Assembly: GCA_016490735.1 (NCBI GenBank)
Contig: JAEMWC010000012.1
Span: 1,505,001 to 1,569,000, forward strand
Direction of reading: 5' to 3'
Length of the DNA stretch: 64,000 nt
Origin: Pachyseris speciosa
Lineage: Eukaryota; Cnidaria; Anthozoa; Scleractinia; Pachyseridae
A program made the position numbers and the translations under genes. Shown piece after piece: positions 44,101 through 59,366 of the stretch. The stretch's first letter is position 1; each line of letters starts with the position of its first letter. The notes under the pieces are model-generated. The model worked only from the letters and a program-made list of their open reading frames with translations. It was not told the DNA's origin and did not search any database.

Positions 44101-47100
44101 AACATGCTATTCTTGAGTATTTGTGTGGAGAATGGCCCACTGTTTCTTCGCCGGTGTCCAGTCTTCTATCGTCCGAACTATTGTGTGGCTACTAAGCTAC
44201 GAACATTCAGAACAATGAACACGCAAAATTCTATGAAAACTGTCTATTGAATGAAGAAATACCTATCAACAACTAAAAGAATAACATCAATCATAAGTCA
44301 TAGTTGTGGACATGATGTTTATTCTACTAAAGAGCTAAAATTGTGGGTACAAATTCGAAGTATTTTCCATTTCAATGTTGGCGAGTTTACGTTCAAAGAA
44401 GACAGAAGACTGAAGACTCGACTTTGAATTTCTTTCAACTTTGACCAGAAAAACTTTTTTTCCAAAATTTGAGTTGCTTAAGTCGGGGTGCGGCTTATCT
44501 GTGAGCGCGGCTTATCTGCGAGTCTTTATGGTAAGTTGACAGTCTCAACACGATCCTTGAAACTCGATTCGCGCATCTTGAATGTTGAGACGTTCGAGTT
44601 TCGAGATGTGAGGATTGAGCATCGAGAATCGAGAAACAACATATGCAAACTCGAAGAAGTTCGAGGAAACAGTTTATCTCTTGAAGAAACAACAATAGCC
44701 GTTCACACGCAAACTTGAAATATCGGTTCTTCGCAATACAGTGAACGAGACCGAAAACAAGAAGGAAAGAACTGCATGTTTTGTTATCGCATCCGACCAA
44801 AGTCACATTGTCGAACTTACCTACAAAAGGAACAGAATTCGGTTGAAACTTCTGGCAGCAACGCGAAATTTCGTACATAGTTGTTTGAATTTTCGAAGAG
44901 ATTTTGTCTTTGAAACGCTTTACGCAAATATTTCATTTATGTTGAGACACAGGATTGACTCGGTTTGTGACATGACATGGCAACCGTATCACTGTGTAAT
45001 GAGCAGATCCACATAAACAACACTCAATTGCAAAGAAATAACTCTTTTTTAGACGGCGCATCATAAACAGTTTTATATCGAATTTCATCCCTGTAGAAAG
45101 AGTATTTTGCCGTTTCAGTCGTCTCTGTACGCCTTGTAGAACCGGAGATATCACTATTTTATGTTTGCCTTGATGCCGAAAATCTTTGCTCGCCTGGTGC
45201 GTACTAAAAACAACAACACAATTAAGACTTTACTTGCTAAGAAATAACTCTTTTTTAGACGGTGCATCATAGACAGTTTTATATCGAATTTCAGCCTTGA
45301 AGAAAGAGTATTTTATCGTTCCAGTCGTCTCTGTAGGCCTTGTAGAACCGGATATATCAATATTTTATGTTTGCTGTGATGCTGAAAATCTTCGCTCGCT
45401 GGTGCGTACTAAAAGTAGCAACACAATTGAGATTTTACTTGCAAAGAAATAACTCCTTTTAGATGGTGCATCACAAACAGTTTTAAATCGAATTTCAGCC
45501 TTGAAGGAAGCGTATTTTGCCGTTTTAACCGTCTCTGTACACCTTGTAGAACTGAAGATGTACCTATTTTGTTTGCCGTGACACCGAAAATTCACGCTCG
45601 TTTTGCTGCATGCTAAAATTAACATGGTAGACTTTACGGCTATTCTTTTCTCCACACCGAAAGTTCGGCTAAAAATCACTGCTTCGAAAATTCGTTCTTT
45701 CAAAATTTCGAAAAATGTAACACTGCTTCTTCGAAATTTCAAAAGAGTTTGCGAATTTTTGCCACCATATCTCAGATATCTGCGAAATTTATGCCGTGCA
45801 ATACGAAATTTCGGTTGAAATTTCAATGAACAGTATGTGTCAAGTGCGGTGCTTTATTCAATATATTTCTCGAGAAATCGGTCAACCGACAAGCTCACTA
45901 ATTTCTCAACTCGAAACTCAAAAGACTTACCTCAAAGGTCTCAAAACTTGACTAGAGACTTGATCCTCGAAATTTTCGAGAATCAAGAACTCGAGGATCG
46001 AGACACAAGGGACTGTCTACTTACTTTTGAGCGGTACTGTAGTGGTCTGATTGGGTCTTAAAACATTATTTTTATTATCACAAGAGAAAGACTTTGTATG
46101 TGATGGTGTCCACACTGTCCACTATGCATTGCAAACTATGCAGGTCATTACCATCCACAGACTTACCCATGACATTAGTGTGAGATATCTGTAGACAAAA
46201 TATCCCTTTCGATCCTGTTTGTTTGTCAGGTTAATGAACTGCAGGTTGACCTCAGCAAACTTCAGTCCCAGCAAGTATCTCTTCAGCTTGAGCAGAAAGA
46301 ATTAAAGAAGAAGCAGCGTCGCTCTGAGAGATACTATACTAACAAACAAACCAAAGATTCTGGGTCACAGAATGACAGTGTACAGGGTGATGATGTGGAA
46401 ATGGTGGGAGATGTCTCATTACAAGAGGAATTCACGCCCGATGATCGTTCAGAGGAAGGTTAGTATTTTCCTTCACCCCCTGAAATTCCAGTGTCAATGT
46501 GCATGTTTTCCTCAATGATGGAGGATGAAGTGAATCTTTCAGATCATAACTTTCCATTAACAGATGAGAGATAACTTAAAATGTAACTTGTATGCCAAAT
46601 TTCAGAGATCGGGACCGAAGTGTGTTCGAGTAAGAAGCGAGAGAAATTTGGTTTTAATGGGCCCTTTCTTAGGAAAAACACAAACTGTGTACAGCGCAAA
46701 TCCTGGTGCGTCTTCCTGTACAATTCCCCAAAGAGGACATTGTTGACAGATCTATCAACAATGGTATTTTTTATGTGAAAGATGAGACCATCCAGGATGG
46801 AGAGATAAAACTCTTGTCCTTTCAAAAGTCACTCTCTTTTGAAAACAGTTCATAATATTAATAATAATAATAAAGACTTTATTTAACCAGGGTAGCACGT
46901 AATAGCCACAGGCTAATAAACTTGTGGCCCTGATTTCATCAACTAATTAAAAGTTAAAAATAGAACATCACTTAAAATTATGAATAAAAACATGCGATTT
47001 AAATAATTGAAATTATCATATGAAACTCGATTACTAAACTTGAAAATGATGCTGGTCCCTAAAAATCTTACTCCACATGTTGTGCTTAAAACAGGCTACA

Positions 47101-50100
47101 GAATCCACTTTCCTAGTAGATAAGGGTACATTATTCCAGAGTCTTGAAGCGGATACTGCAAATGTGCGTCCACCTTCGGTTTCTCTGGCAAATGAGAAGA
47201 TTTTTAATTTTGTTGGAATTCTGAATGGGTCACATTGCGTAATACAATGAGTGGCTCTATTGAAGCCAGGAGAAATGGCAGAGAAATACTGGCGGCGAAA
47301 GCCTATTGTTGACTATTTGGCATTCCCTGCACCTCTAGCTCCCACTCCACATCTTTCACTCTTCGAAATTTGCAGCCTTCAGCCTTTGCTCCAAGTCTTT
47401 TGATCTTCAAAATTTACAGCCACCAGGATTAATGAACGATGGGTGAACTCTGTTGCCAGATTCTCGTGAGAGAATAGTTCATCCGGCTTCTTCTAGTTTC
47501 AAAATGTTCACGTGTATTTGTGAACCACGTCCAGAGCCTTGGGCTTTGTGAAGGCTTCTTGCGACCATCCCTTTGACTCTCTGTCCACCATAATTTATTA
47601 AAAAAATAAATCTATGGGTGTGATAAACAAAGCTCTCTCTCTCTTCAATAAATAATTCTGTAGTATGATAAATGCATGCGCATGGGATATTGAACGGCTG
47701 CCAACATGCCGACAAAAGATGAATCGAGGTGTCGTTGCTAGAGTGAAGCATTCAACACTGATTGGTTTCGCGGGAAAAATGGAGGAATATGTTGCGTTTT
47801 ACCACTGCTTTTAACTAGTGTGGACACAGAAAACTTGGCTGGCACTGAAATACAACAACAACAATCAAAAGAGAGTGGTTTTTCTGAAATTTATGGCCGA
47901 TTAACAGACTAATAAAATATGACCTGAGGACACATTTACTTAGTTTACTTCTGGAAGATATGTCATTGAACACGATATAAGATATGTCATTGAACACACT
48001 CTTCTCCATTAGTGCCTTTTGTTCGTCGTACTCAGAGCTTCTGCTACTATTGGAATCTTCCAGGTATCTTATTTCCTTTGGGCAAAAATCGCCAAAGAAA
48101 GCTTAGAGGTTGCAGAGCGGGAAAATTGGTTCAAGAAAAGCGGCGGCGCTCGAATAATATTCGAGTTTTGGTTTCTCCCCAAGGCTGTCGATTAAATTCT
48201 TCACGATTTACATGCACTATGAAGACTCCCGTTGGACCGAATCCAAGAAATTTAATTGAAATTATTCCCAGCCCGATTAAAAGATACACACCAAGGGCTC
48301 GCTGTGTGAATTTTTGCTTGCTAAATGCTCGTTCAATTAACAACAAGACTACCATCATCAAAGACTTTGTTGTCGAAAATAATATTGATCTTCTTGGTGT
48401 TACGGAAACATGGCTTCAATCAGATGCTGACAATGAATTAATTATTCGTGATTTATGTCCTTCGGGTTATTCATTTCATCATGTTCCTAGGCCTGGTTCT
48501 ACTCGTGGAGGTGGAGTTGGCTTGTTATTTCGATCATCTTTTAACTTAAAGTTGCAGCCGCTCAAGAAGTTTATGTCTTTTGAATATATGGATTTGTTAT
48601 TGTCAAGTACAGTCAATTTAAAAATCAGAGTTATCATTGTTTATCGCCCACCTCCTTCGACCTTGAATGGTTTAACACCCTCATTGTTCCTAGATGAGTT
48701 TTCTACGTTCCTGGAACAATACACCACTGATCCTGGTGGATTATTATTAGTTGGTGATTTTAACATACATGTTGACACCTGTGCTTCCCAACACTCAACT
48801 GAATTTCTCCAATTGTTGGATGCTTTCAATCTTACTCAATATACACATGGCTCAACGCATAAAGAAGGACACACCTTGGATCTTGTGATTACACGATCTG
48901 ATGATAACATTGTCTCGAATTTAACAATTGGTTCTCCTTTTGTCATCTCTGATCATGCTGCTGTTCACTTCCAGCTATCGCTCAATAAGCCGCCGCTCGA
49001 CAAGAAGATTATTTCATTCAGAAAGCTTCGATCTATTGACTTTGATGATTTTTGTGTTGATGTTATGAATTCAAGCCTTCCTGATCTTTTTGCCTCGTCA
49101 TCTTCATCCTTGGATTATTTGATTGATCAATATAATAAAGTCCTCGCTTCCATACTTGAGGCTCATGCTCCACTGCAAACCAAGACAGTTACTCTGCGTC
49201 CGGCTGCACCTTGGTATTCTGAGGAGATAAATAATTTAAAGAGATCCCGTAGAAAACTTGAACGACGCTGGCGAATGACCAAACTTCCTTCTGATCGTAA
49301 GTTGTTTGTTGAGGGATGTAATGCTGTCAACAACTTAATTCGTGACTCCAAGAAGAATTATTTCACATCATTAATTAATGAAAATCAGTCAAATTATCAA
49401 AAGCTTTTTAAGATAATTGATAAACTACTACAAAGGAAAACAGATATTCAATATCCCCCCTGCAAATCGCCCACTGATCTTGCTAACAAGTTTATTGAGT
49501 ACTTCACTACAAAGATAGATAGAATACGGAGTCATATAATGACTGCTGCTCACTCTCATCGGGATACAGTTCCTGTTGTTGACAATGCCTGTCCATATTC
49601 TTTTGATAATTTCAAAACGGTAACAGCGGACGAAGTTCATACGTGTATCGTTAAGCTGGCTGCTAAGTCATGTGCTCTGGATCCTCTTCCTGGTTATGTT
49701 ACAAGAAATGCACTTGGTGTTCTGTTGCATTTCATTTCCAAAATAATAAACATCTCACTGGAATCTGGTCAGATGCCTTCGCAACTCAAGGTTGCCATGT
49801 TACGCCCACTCCTTAAGAAACCTTCTTTGGATCATACACAGTTCTCCAATTATCGCCCGGTGTCGAATCTTTCATTTATCAGCAAAGCAATTGAAAAATT
49901 GGTAGCTAATCAACTTATCTCTTACATTAATGAATATGGGTTAAATGAGACATTTCAGTCAGCGTACAAGCAATATCACAGTACCGAAACTGCACTCATC
50001 CGTGTGCACAATGATATCCTTTCTGCCATTGATAATCGTCGAACTGTAATTTTACTCCTGCTAGACCTTTCTGCTGCCTTCGATACAGTCGATCATGCCA

Positions 50101-53100
50101 TTCTCCTTTCTCGTTTGCGTGTACGATTTGGGATAGCTGGAAAGCCTCTATTATGGTTGCAATCTTATTTATCGAATCGCATGCAATATGTCTCCGTCGA
50201 GGGTGGTACCTCTACTAAACATGACCTTGAATGTGGAGTGCCACAAGGTTCTGTCTTGGGACCCATTTTGTATTTGCTTTATACTTCGCCGCTTTCAGAC
50301 ATCGTAAAGAAATTTAACTTGAGCTATCACTTTTATGCTGACGACTCACAGCTATACTTGTCTTTTCAACCAACTGTACTGGGTGATAGGGATCTAGCGG
50401 TGTCTAACATCGAGAGCTGTGTGAATGAAATTAATCATTGGATGATGGTTAATCGCCTTAAATTAAATAAAGACAAGACTGAATTATTGGTGATCTCCGC
50501 TAAACATCTTCCAAGACCACTCCTTCACGAAATTTCAGTTGCTGGTGAAACTATTAACTCCGTGCAAAAGGCGAGAAATATCGGCACTATCTTCGATAGC
50601 CATTTTTGCTTTAATGATCATGTTACTAACATTTGCAAATCTTCGTTTTATCATCTGCGAAATATCAGCTATATCAGGGAGTTTCTTTCAGCGACTACTA
50701 CTGAATTGCTGGTTCATATGTTTGTAACTTCGAAGTTGGATTACTGTAATTCTCTTTTGTATGGCCTACCAGCCTACACTATAAAAAAGTTACAACACGT
50801 CCAGAATGCCGCGGCGCGCCTTGTCACACTTACAACAAAGCATGATCACATTACGCCTGTTCTTTTTAATCTTCACTGGCTTCCCGTTGAACAACGTATT
50901 ATTTTTAAGATTTTACTTATAACCTACAAGGCACTTAATAACTTGGCACCGTCGTACATTTGTGATTTGATTACATCTTACACTCCATCGCGTCAACTAC
51001 GCTCATCATCGAAGCACCTTCTGGTTTCTCCATCCTATAACTTGAAAACATATGGCGCAAGATCTTTCTCTGTAGCAGCACCATCATTATGGAATGCTTT
51101 GCCATGTGAAATTAGAAATGCTTTGTCTGTGTCTGTTTTTAAAAGTAGATTGAAAACGTTTCTTTTTAGGAAAGCTTTTTATAATTAATTTTAGCTGTTT
51201 TAAGTGTTAATTTTAAAGTTTTGTAAGGCGCCTTTGAACAGTAGGATACTGGCGCGGTATAAATCTTTTATTATTATTTTATTATTATTATTATTGAAGT
51301 TTGATCAAACTTGGCATGGCTGAACTGCATGAGGAAGCAAACTTTTCACCGCAGTGTGCACTCGAGAGTGGAACAGCACATGAGTGAGGGGAAGTTTTGA
51401 ATGTGCTTCTGACTAGAAAGTTGCCTACATTTTTGTCGGGGTTTGAATGAATAAGTGGCACTGGTTGCAAAAAGATTAAAAAACAACTGAGCAACCTGGC
51501 ACCTTTAAATGCGTGTGCTTGCTGACAAAATATTGGGCCTTAAGCGATCTGTTAAGATCACTAATTGTTTCATGTGTACCTCTGCAAATGTTATCTATTG
51601 CATAACTTGTACGTTATGCGAAAAGTTATACATCAGCCAAACAGGAAGTTGACTAGGTGACCAATTCTGAGAACATCTACGTGATGTTGAGAAAGATGAC
51701 AAAGGTGCATCCAAACCTGTCGCTTGGCATCTTAATCTTCCTAGCCATTCCAAGCAACACGTGTCAATTTCCTTCCTTTCCCTACATCAAGGTACCATGG
51801 AAAGCCGTAAAAATCTCAAGCTAAAATTTTTATCTCTCAAATCAACAATCTTAATCCCCATGGTATCAATGAGCGCTTTTCATTCAATTAATGTATTCCT
51901 GTTTTTCAGGTTACCATGTTACCACCAATAGTGTAGCTCCATATTCTGTATATAAACCATACACAACCCACAATTCCTTGATTTGCTCCGTTGAAGGCTA
52001 ACGCTCGAAACATCGGCTTTTTGAATCCCTGTACGGTGGTCAATTTACGTTATCAACTCTGTTGATAAACCAAATGTTCATGTTTCACTCCCCCACTGAC
52101 ACAGCACCACAGTTTCACTAACCCCTGTTATTCATTTTAAGTTTGGAGGGACTTGTATTGAGAGTTTTGAGATTATGCCTCTGGTCTTAAAAAAGTGTTG
52201 CAAGAGAACATGCCTCTAAGATGATCCTTCCAGTGTCTAACAAAAAAGTCATAAATAATAATTTTATTTATATAGCGCTAAAATCCAATAATTGTCCAAA
52301 GCGCTACCTAATTACAAAATGGAATATAAAAAAATCTAAATTATAAATTATCTACAATATACAATATATATATATATACAATATAATTTTTTGACAATCG
52401 TCTTTGATTATCTACATAATGGTTGTATATATATATATTCTCTTTGATGTATGTGCAACTTGCAATGTTTGATATTTTTGATAACCAGGGCTTGCTGCAG
52501 ATAGTGTTGAAGAGGCACATGACACTGGTGCCGAGCAATCCAGGACAATGTCAGTTCCTGAGGCTGTGGTGACACAGATACTACCCCCTGCTACAGGTAT
52601 TGACATCGTGTGTGTTACTCAATGTACATTGTGAATAATATATGAAATGAATCATATATGTGACCCTATTTGGGAAAACCAGGCTTAACGAAAACCGCGT
52701 TGAAATGCATTTCAACAAATTTTAAATGCATTTAGAATGCATTACAACGCTAGACAACGATTCATAACGCATTTCCAATGTTCCCCAATTCATTCATGAA
52801 ACACCGCCAATGTTCTTAAATGTTCAAGAATGATCTTGAAATGATTTCCAACGCATTCACAATGCACTGGAAACGCTTCACAAAGCTTGTTTAGAAAATT
52901 TTTAAGAATAATGAAAATAATTCAATTCACCTTTGGAGTGACAAGTAATGTAAGCTCTGCATTCGGTCAACACAACGATTAAGCCCCGGCTAAGCGATCC
53001 AATATTTTCATCCAACATCGTTTTGGAAGAGTATCTTTGACCGTTTAGCCGCCAATCTCAACATTGCATTTAAGTAGCTTTTCCATGTTTGATCTAGGTC

Positions 53101-54557
53101 AAAATATTTTCAACCAGCATTTCGCGTTACGAACAAATGTTTGATCGTTTAGCCACCCCAACCAAAAGCTTTCGGTCACCGGGATCACTAATTTGTTAAT
53201 TACAAAAGGCAATCGAAAATTGTTTTATCTGATAAGATTAGCGCATTCCCGAGCATTGAGACGGCACGAGAGAATGATTTAGACACCCGTTATAGGAATT
53301 CTCATATGCTCAAAGACTCTTCATGGTTGCTGTGTAAACGTTTTCGCTTTCATTCGCTGACACTTGATGTTTTCACGTATCCGAATGCTAAATAAAGGTC
53401 AACAAATGATCATGGTGTCATGTTCAATCAAGCGTATTAAACGCGGTGAGAAGTAAAGATAATCATCTCTTGTGGAAATGCGCCGCCGACAATTTTCAGC
53501 TTTGAAAGATTTTGAATCTTCGACAGCCTCTGCAAAATACGCTTATTTTGTCTTCGTTCTGAGCTGCTGTACTACGAGCAAAATAATTTTGAACAAACTT
53601 TGGCTCACATAATGTGCGTTTCGTTACAATATGCAAATAAGAGGATATTTTAATTTGTTTCGTCTGTATGCAAATTCTTGGCGTCTGCTCACAGAATATC
53701 CGCACTCACAGGACCAGCTAAATACAAACTAATAACAGTTTGAGAGCAAGGTATGATAGATTTTTATTTAATACGTGGGAACAATGCCGAAGGAAAGAAG
53801 TACCGCAAAAGTTTGTTCGTGACAATGCTTTGAATGTCTGCATGTCATTCGTTAGCTGCTCATTAGTGGTCTTCGTGGTTAACGGGGAAAACACCACGGA
53901 CACGAAAGGTGAACTTTAGGCGGGTTAACCTTTAAATTTTGCACGGTGAAAACTAAATTAGCTGCCTCTACACCTTGTAAATTTAGAAGTTGTAAAATAT
54001 CAAGTAGATTTCTAATTAAAAGCTCAATATTTTTATTTTCAGAGCATTTGCTGCTCGATGAGGACACAGTGCGTGTTCATTTCGCCGACATTTTCAAGCT
54101 TCTTATGTTCCGTTGGGTTGTCTGCACTAATTAATTTTTCAGAACTAGTTCTGATGGCAATTGTTTTGTGAATGTTTTTCAATGCGATACTGCTTCACTG
54201 AAATGCATTGTGAACGTTTTAAAACGCGTTGCAAATGATTCAAAATGAATTCAAAATGATCTTCAATGCATTTCGTTTTCGTTCGGAAACGTTGTCAATG
54301 TTTTCAAATGCATTGAAAATGATCTGTAATGCATTCGAACGTTTCCAAAATGCGTTGAAATGGAAAAATGGTTCAACGGAGTTTTCGTTAAGCCTGGTTT
54401 TCCCAAATAGGGTCACATATGAACTGTGGAAATGAAATCAAATGAAGAATGATCCTCGCAGTTGTGAACGCAATTTATGCAATTGCGAAAAGAAGCCTGA
54501 AAAAATTCAGGACTTCAACGGGGTTCGAACCCGTGACCTCGCGATTACCGGTGCGAT

Positions 54558-54598
<41 letters not shown>

Positions 54599-54807
54599 AG
54601 GTCAATTGTGGGTTCATATGTTCCTGTGAAAGAAATGAGTGTGAATAATATATGAAATGAATCATATATGAACTGCGGAAATGAAATCAAATGAAGAATG
54701 ATCCTCGCAGTTGTGAACGTAATTTATGCAATTGCGAAAAGAAGCCTGAAAAAAATTCAGGACTTCAACGGGGTTCAAACCCGTCACCTCACGATTACCG
54801 GTGCGAT

Positions 54808-54848
<41 letters not shown>

Positions 54849-55057
54849 AGGTCAATTGTGGGTTCATATGTTCCCGTGAAAGAAATGAGTGTGAATAATA
54901 TATGAAATGAATCATATATGAACTGCGGAAATGAAATCAAATGAAGAATGATCCTCGCAGTTGTGAACGCAATTTATGCAATTGCGAAAAGCAGCCTGAA
55001 AAAAATTCAGGACTTCAACGGGGTTTGAACCCGTGACCTCGCGATTACCGGTGCGAT

Positions 55058-55098
<41 letters not shown>

Positions 55099-58011
55099 AA
55101 GTCAATTGTGGGTTCGTATGTTCCCGTGAAAGAAATGAGTGTGAAGAATATAATATATGTGACCCTATTTGGGAAAACCAGGCTTAACGAAAACCGCGTT
55201 GAAATGCATTTCAACGAATTTTAAATGCATTTAGAATGCATTACAACGCTAGACAACGATTCATAACGCATTTCCAATGTTCCCCAATTCATTCATGAAA
55301 CACCGCCAATGTTCTTAAATTTTCAAGAATGATCTTGAAATGATTTCCAACGCATACACAATGCACTGGAAACGCTTCACAAAGCTTGTTTAGAAAATTT
55401 TTAAGAATAATGAAAATAACTCAATTCACCTTTGGAGTGACAAGTAATGTAAACTCTGCATGCGGTCAACACAACGATTAAGCCCCGGCTAAGCGGTCCA
55501 ATATTTTCATCCAACATCGTTTTGGAAGAGTATCTTTGACTGTTTAGCCGCCAATCTCAACATTGCATTTAAGTAGCTTTTCCATGTTTGATCTAGGTCA
55601 AAATATTTTCAACCAGCATTTCGCATTTGCTGCTTGATGAGGACACAGTGCGTGTTCATTTCGCCGACATTTTCAAGCTTCTTGTGTTCCGTTGGGTTGT
55701 CTGCACTAATTAATTTTTCAGAACTAGTTCTGATGGCAATTGTTTTGTGAATGTTTTTCAATGCGATACTGCTTCACTGAAATGCATTGTGAACGTTTTA
55801 AAACGCGTTGCAAATGATTCAAAATGAATTCAAAATGATCTTCAATGCATTTCGTTTTCGTTCGGAAACGTTGTCAATGTTTTCAAATGCATTGAAAATG
55901 ATCTGTAATGCATTCGAACGTTTCCAAAATGCGTTGAAATGGAAAAACGGTTCAACGGAGTTTTCGTTAAGCCTGGTTTTCCCAAATAGGGTCACATATA
56001 GATTTAGCCAAGCCTAAAAGCGGAGCTCCATGGTTATTATTTTATTTACTGGTATTGAGCAACTTCGCATGGCTTTCCTTGCGCCAATATTTTGTGTTTA
56101 GAGCAGTCAACAGGAATCGACCACGGTTCAAAAACGTCAAAACATTAAAACATTCCAAAACAACTGAACGCCTATGTTTGTTCGAAGACTCTTGGAAAGG
56201 GTGAAGAAAGTTGAAAAGTAAGCTTCTAGTAAGCTAGAAAAATTACTAAGCAATCTTAAGTTTTTACATAACGGTCCGTAGAGTATGAACCTGATCGTTT
56301 AGAGCAGTCAACGATTCACAAACCACAGAATAACAAAACATTACAAGAAAACAAATTCACTGACGATGCGTAGGTTTGTAGGTTTCTTTGGAGAAGGTAG
56401 GGAAAATAGACAAGTGACAATTTCGTAGCAAGCTAATAAAAATTGTTAAGCAATTTTGACATAAGGTGAAATATCGGAGAAAAGAGAAAAAGGAAAACAA
56501 ACCGATGGTTGGATAGGTAATCACACTAGCTGATAAACAAATTTCCTTGGGCGAGAAACCTCTGCAAGCAGGAAAACAGACAATGTTTGACCAAACACAA
56601 GACAAAGCGAGTACACAGGACACTTTTTGCGTGTTATCGCTGAAATTTTCACGTTCTTCATTTGGTTTGCTTTTTACTGACTGTGCACTTTCTTGGTTGG
56701 GTTGGCTAAACGATCAAACATTTGTTCGTAGAGCGAAATGTTGGATGAAAATGTTTCATATGGATCAAACATAGAAAGCCGTTTTAAATTATCTTCCAAC
56801 ACGATGTTGAATGAAGTGTTTGATCGTTTAGCCTGGGCTTAATGCTTAATTTTACGAGGACTCATTGCGATTACTTGTTAATAAGTTAGGGGCAAAAGTT
56901 TTTTTATTGCTGTTGAGGCACTGACGTCGAAAAACACTGCAAACAGTCAGCCAAGCGGAGTGAAAACACTCGTTCCCTTGCATGAAAACAACAAAACAAA
57001 CAAACAATTCAACTATTTCTTTGCTTGCAAAACGAGTAGAGATGATTGTTATTTATATCCAGTCGAGAGAAAAATACAAATTGCTTTCCTGAACAAAAAT
57101 AAGAACGATTAAACCATTTAATGTTAAGCTTCAATTCATTTAATTCAGTCACCTGTGTTGTAGAGGTTGAAAATACGAATCCACTTGAGTTAAAACACGC
57201 ATCTGGAAAAATAGCAAACGGTTTGTCCAAAGAAAGAACTTCTTCCACCAACTTTGAGCTACTCGTTCCTCCCATTAATGCCGGTGAACTGTTAAGTGAC
57301 CTTTCTTGGTGAGCTGCGAGGTGCCGCGGTAAAGTGAAAGTCCTTGAAGCCTTGAATCATTTTGTTTTTCAACCACACAATCCGGGCGTCGATTATGCAA
57401 GTCGAGCCAAGTTTTAAGCGTTTCCTGAGGCAAATGTTTTGCTATCCTTTTTATGACTTGAAAATTCACCTTCCGGAGTATCTGTTAATTAGTTATTGAT
57501 TTTTATGCCTTTTACGCGACTTAAAAGACAAACTTTGCAAACTTCGAAGAAGATGAAGTTGTTTTGGTCAAAATGAAGAAACCAACTGAATGTGAAATTA
57601 TGAGCCGGAGAAAGCGCGCGGAAAATTAAGCCTCGTTTTGGTTTGGGTGCCTCGTTTTGGTTAAATTAACCTGGCTTGAGCCTGCGATCTAATCGAAAAC
57701 TAGTACGTGGTCAGCGGTCAACTTCAAAAAAACAGCTGACCTATATGAGCTCTAAACTTGAGCCCACGATATGGCCACGTGATACTGGTCAGCGGAAACC
57801 TTGTTTTGACAGCTGTCAATTGGCCATGACACGAATGTCTATATCAAAGTTGCACGCTGCAAACTAGCTGATGAGCTGGGGACCCACCTGGCTCAGGTGG
57901 AGTATGGCTGCCATGTTGGATTATTATGGTTATTATTAGCATATTATTAATTATTGGGCAATTCCACCGTCGTCGACGTGCGCGCCCACGAGCAATACCG
58001 CTAGCCGCTTT

Positions 58012-58043
<32 letters not shown>

Positions 58044-58325
58044 AGGTATGGGGCTCCGCTTGGCGGCCCTTCAGGCCGCCGGAGCTCAGCTATGAAATGA
58101 ATCATATGAACTGCGGAAATGAAATCAAATGAAGAATGATCCTCGCAGTTGTGAACGTTGAAGTCCTGAATTTTTTTTCAGGCTGCTTTTCGCAATTGCA
58201 TAAATTGCGTTCACAACTGCGAGGATCATTCTTCATTTGATTTCATTTCCGCAGTTCATATATGATTCATTTCATATATTATTCACACTCATTTTCACGG
58301 GAACATATGAACCCACAATTGACCT

Positions 58326-58366
<41 letters not shown>

Positions 58367-58585
58367 ATCGCACCGGTAATCGCGAGGTCACGGGTTCGAA
58401 CCCCGTTGAAGTCCTGAATTTTTTTCAGGCTTCTTTTCGCAATTGCATAAATTGCGTTCACAACTGCGAGGATCATTCTTCATTTGATTTCATTTCCGCA
58501 GTTCATATATGATTCATTTCATATATTATTCACACTCATTTCTTTCACGGGAACATATGAACCCACAATTGACCTGCTCCCAACA

Positions 58586-58616
<31 letters not shown>

Positions 58617-58825
58617 ATCGCACTGGTAATCGCGAGGTCACGGGTTCGAACCCCGTTGAAGTCCTGAATTTTTTTCAGGCTTCTTTTCGCAATTGCATAA
58701 ATTGCGTTCACAACTGCGAGGATCATTCTTCATTTGATTTTATTTCCCCAGTTCATATATGATTCATTTCATATATTATTCACACTCATTTCTTTCACGG
58801 GAACATATGAACCCACAATTGACCT

Positions 58826-58866
<41 letters not shown>

Positions 58867-59075
58867 ATCGCACCGGTAATCGCAAGGTCACCGGTTCGAA
58901 CCCCGTTGAAGTCCTGAATTTTTTTCAGGCTTCTTTTCGCAATTGCATAAATTGCATTCACAACTGCGAGGATCATTCTTCATTTGATTTCATTTCCGCA
59001 GTTCATATATGATTCATTTCATATATTATTCACACTCATTTCTTTCACGGGAACATATGAACCCACAATTGACCT

Positions 59076-59116
<41 letters not shown>

Positions 59117-59325
59117 ATCGCACTGGTAATCGCGAGGTCACGGGTTCGAACCCCGTTGAAGTCCTGAATTTTTTTCAGGCTTCTTTTCGCAATTGCATAA
59201 ATTGCGTTCACAACTGCAAGGATCATTCTTCATTTGATTTCATTTCCGCAGTTCATATATGATTCATTTCATATATTATTCACACTCATTTCTTTCACGG
59301 GAACATATGAACCCACAATTGACCT

Positions 59326-59366
<41 letters not shown>

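Larger units (their letters stand above)
43648..46039. mobile_element. Second Tc1/mariner-like element of the level 1 family
   Basis: Starts CAGTACCGCTCAAAAGTA and ends GTCTACTTACTTTTGAGCGG-TACTG; TA at 43646-43647 and 46040-46041. Shares the AAAAGTAAGTTGACAGTCTC subterminal sequence with 35018-43545. It is split by 43666-44531. Confidence 0.8.

Noticed and set aside
44495..44878. 127-codon minus frame
   Set aside because: It spans the end of one transposon and the arm of another (TCGAG-rich repeats), so it is not coding.
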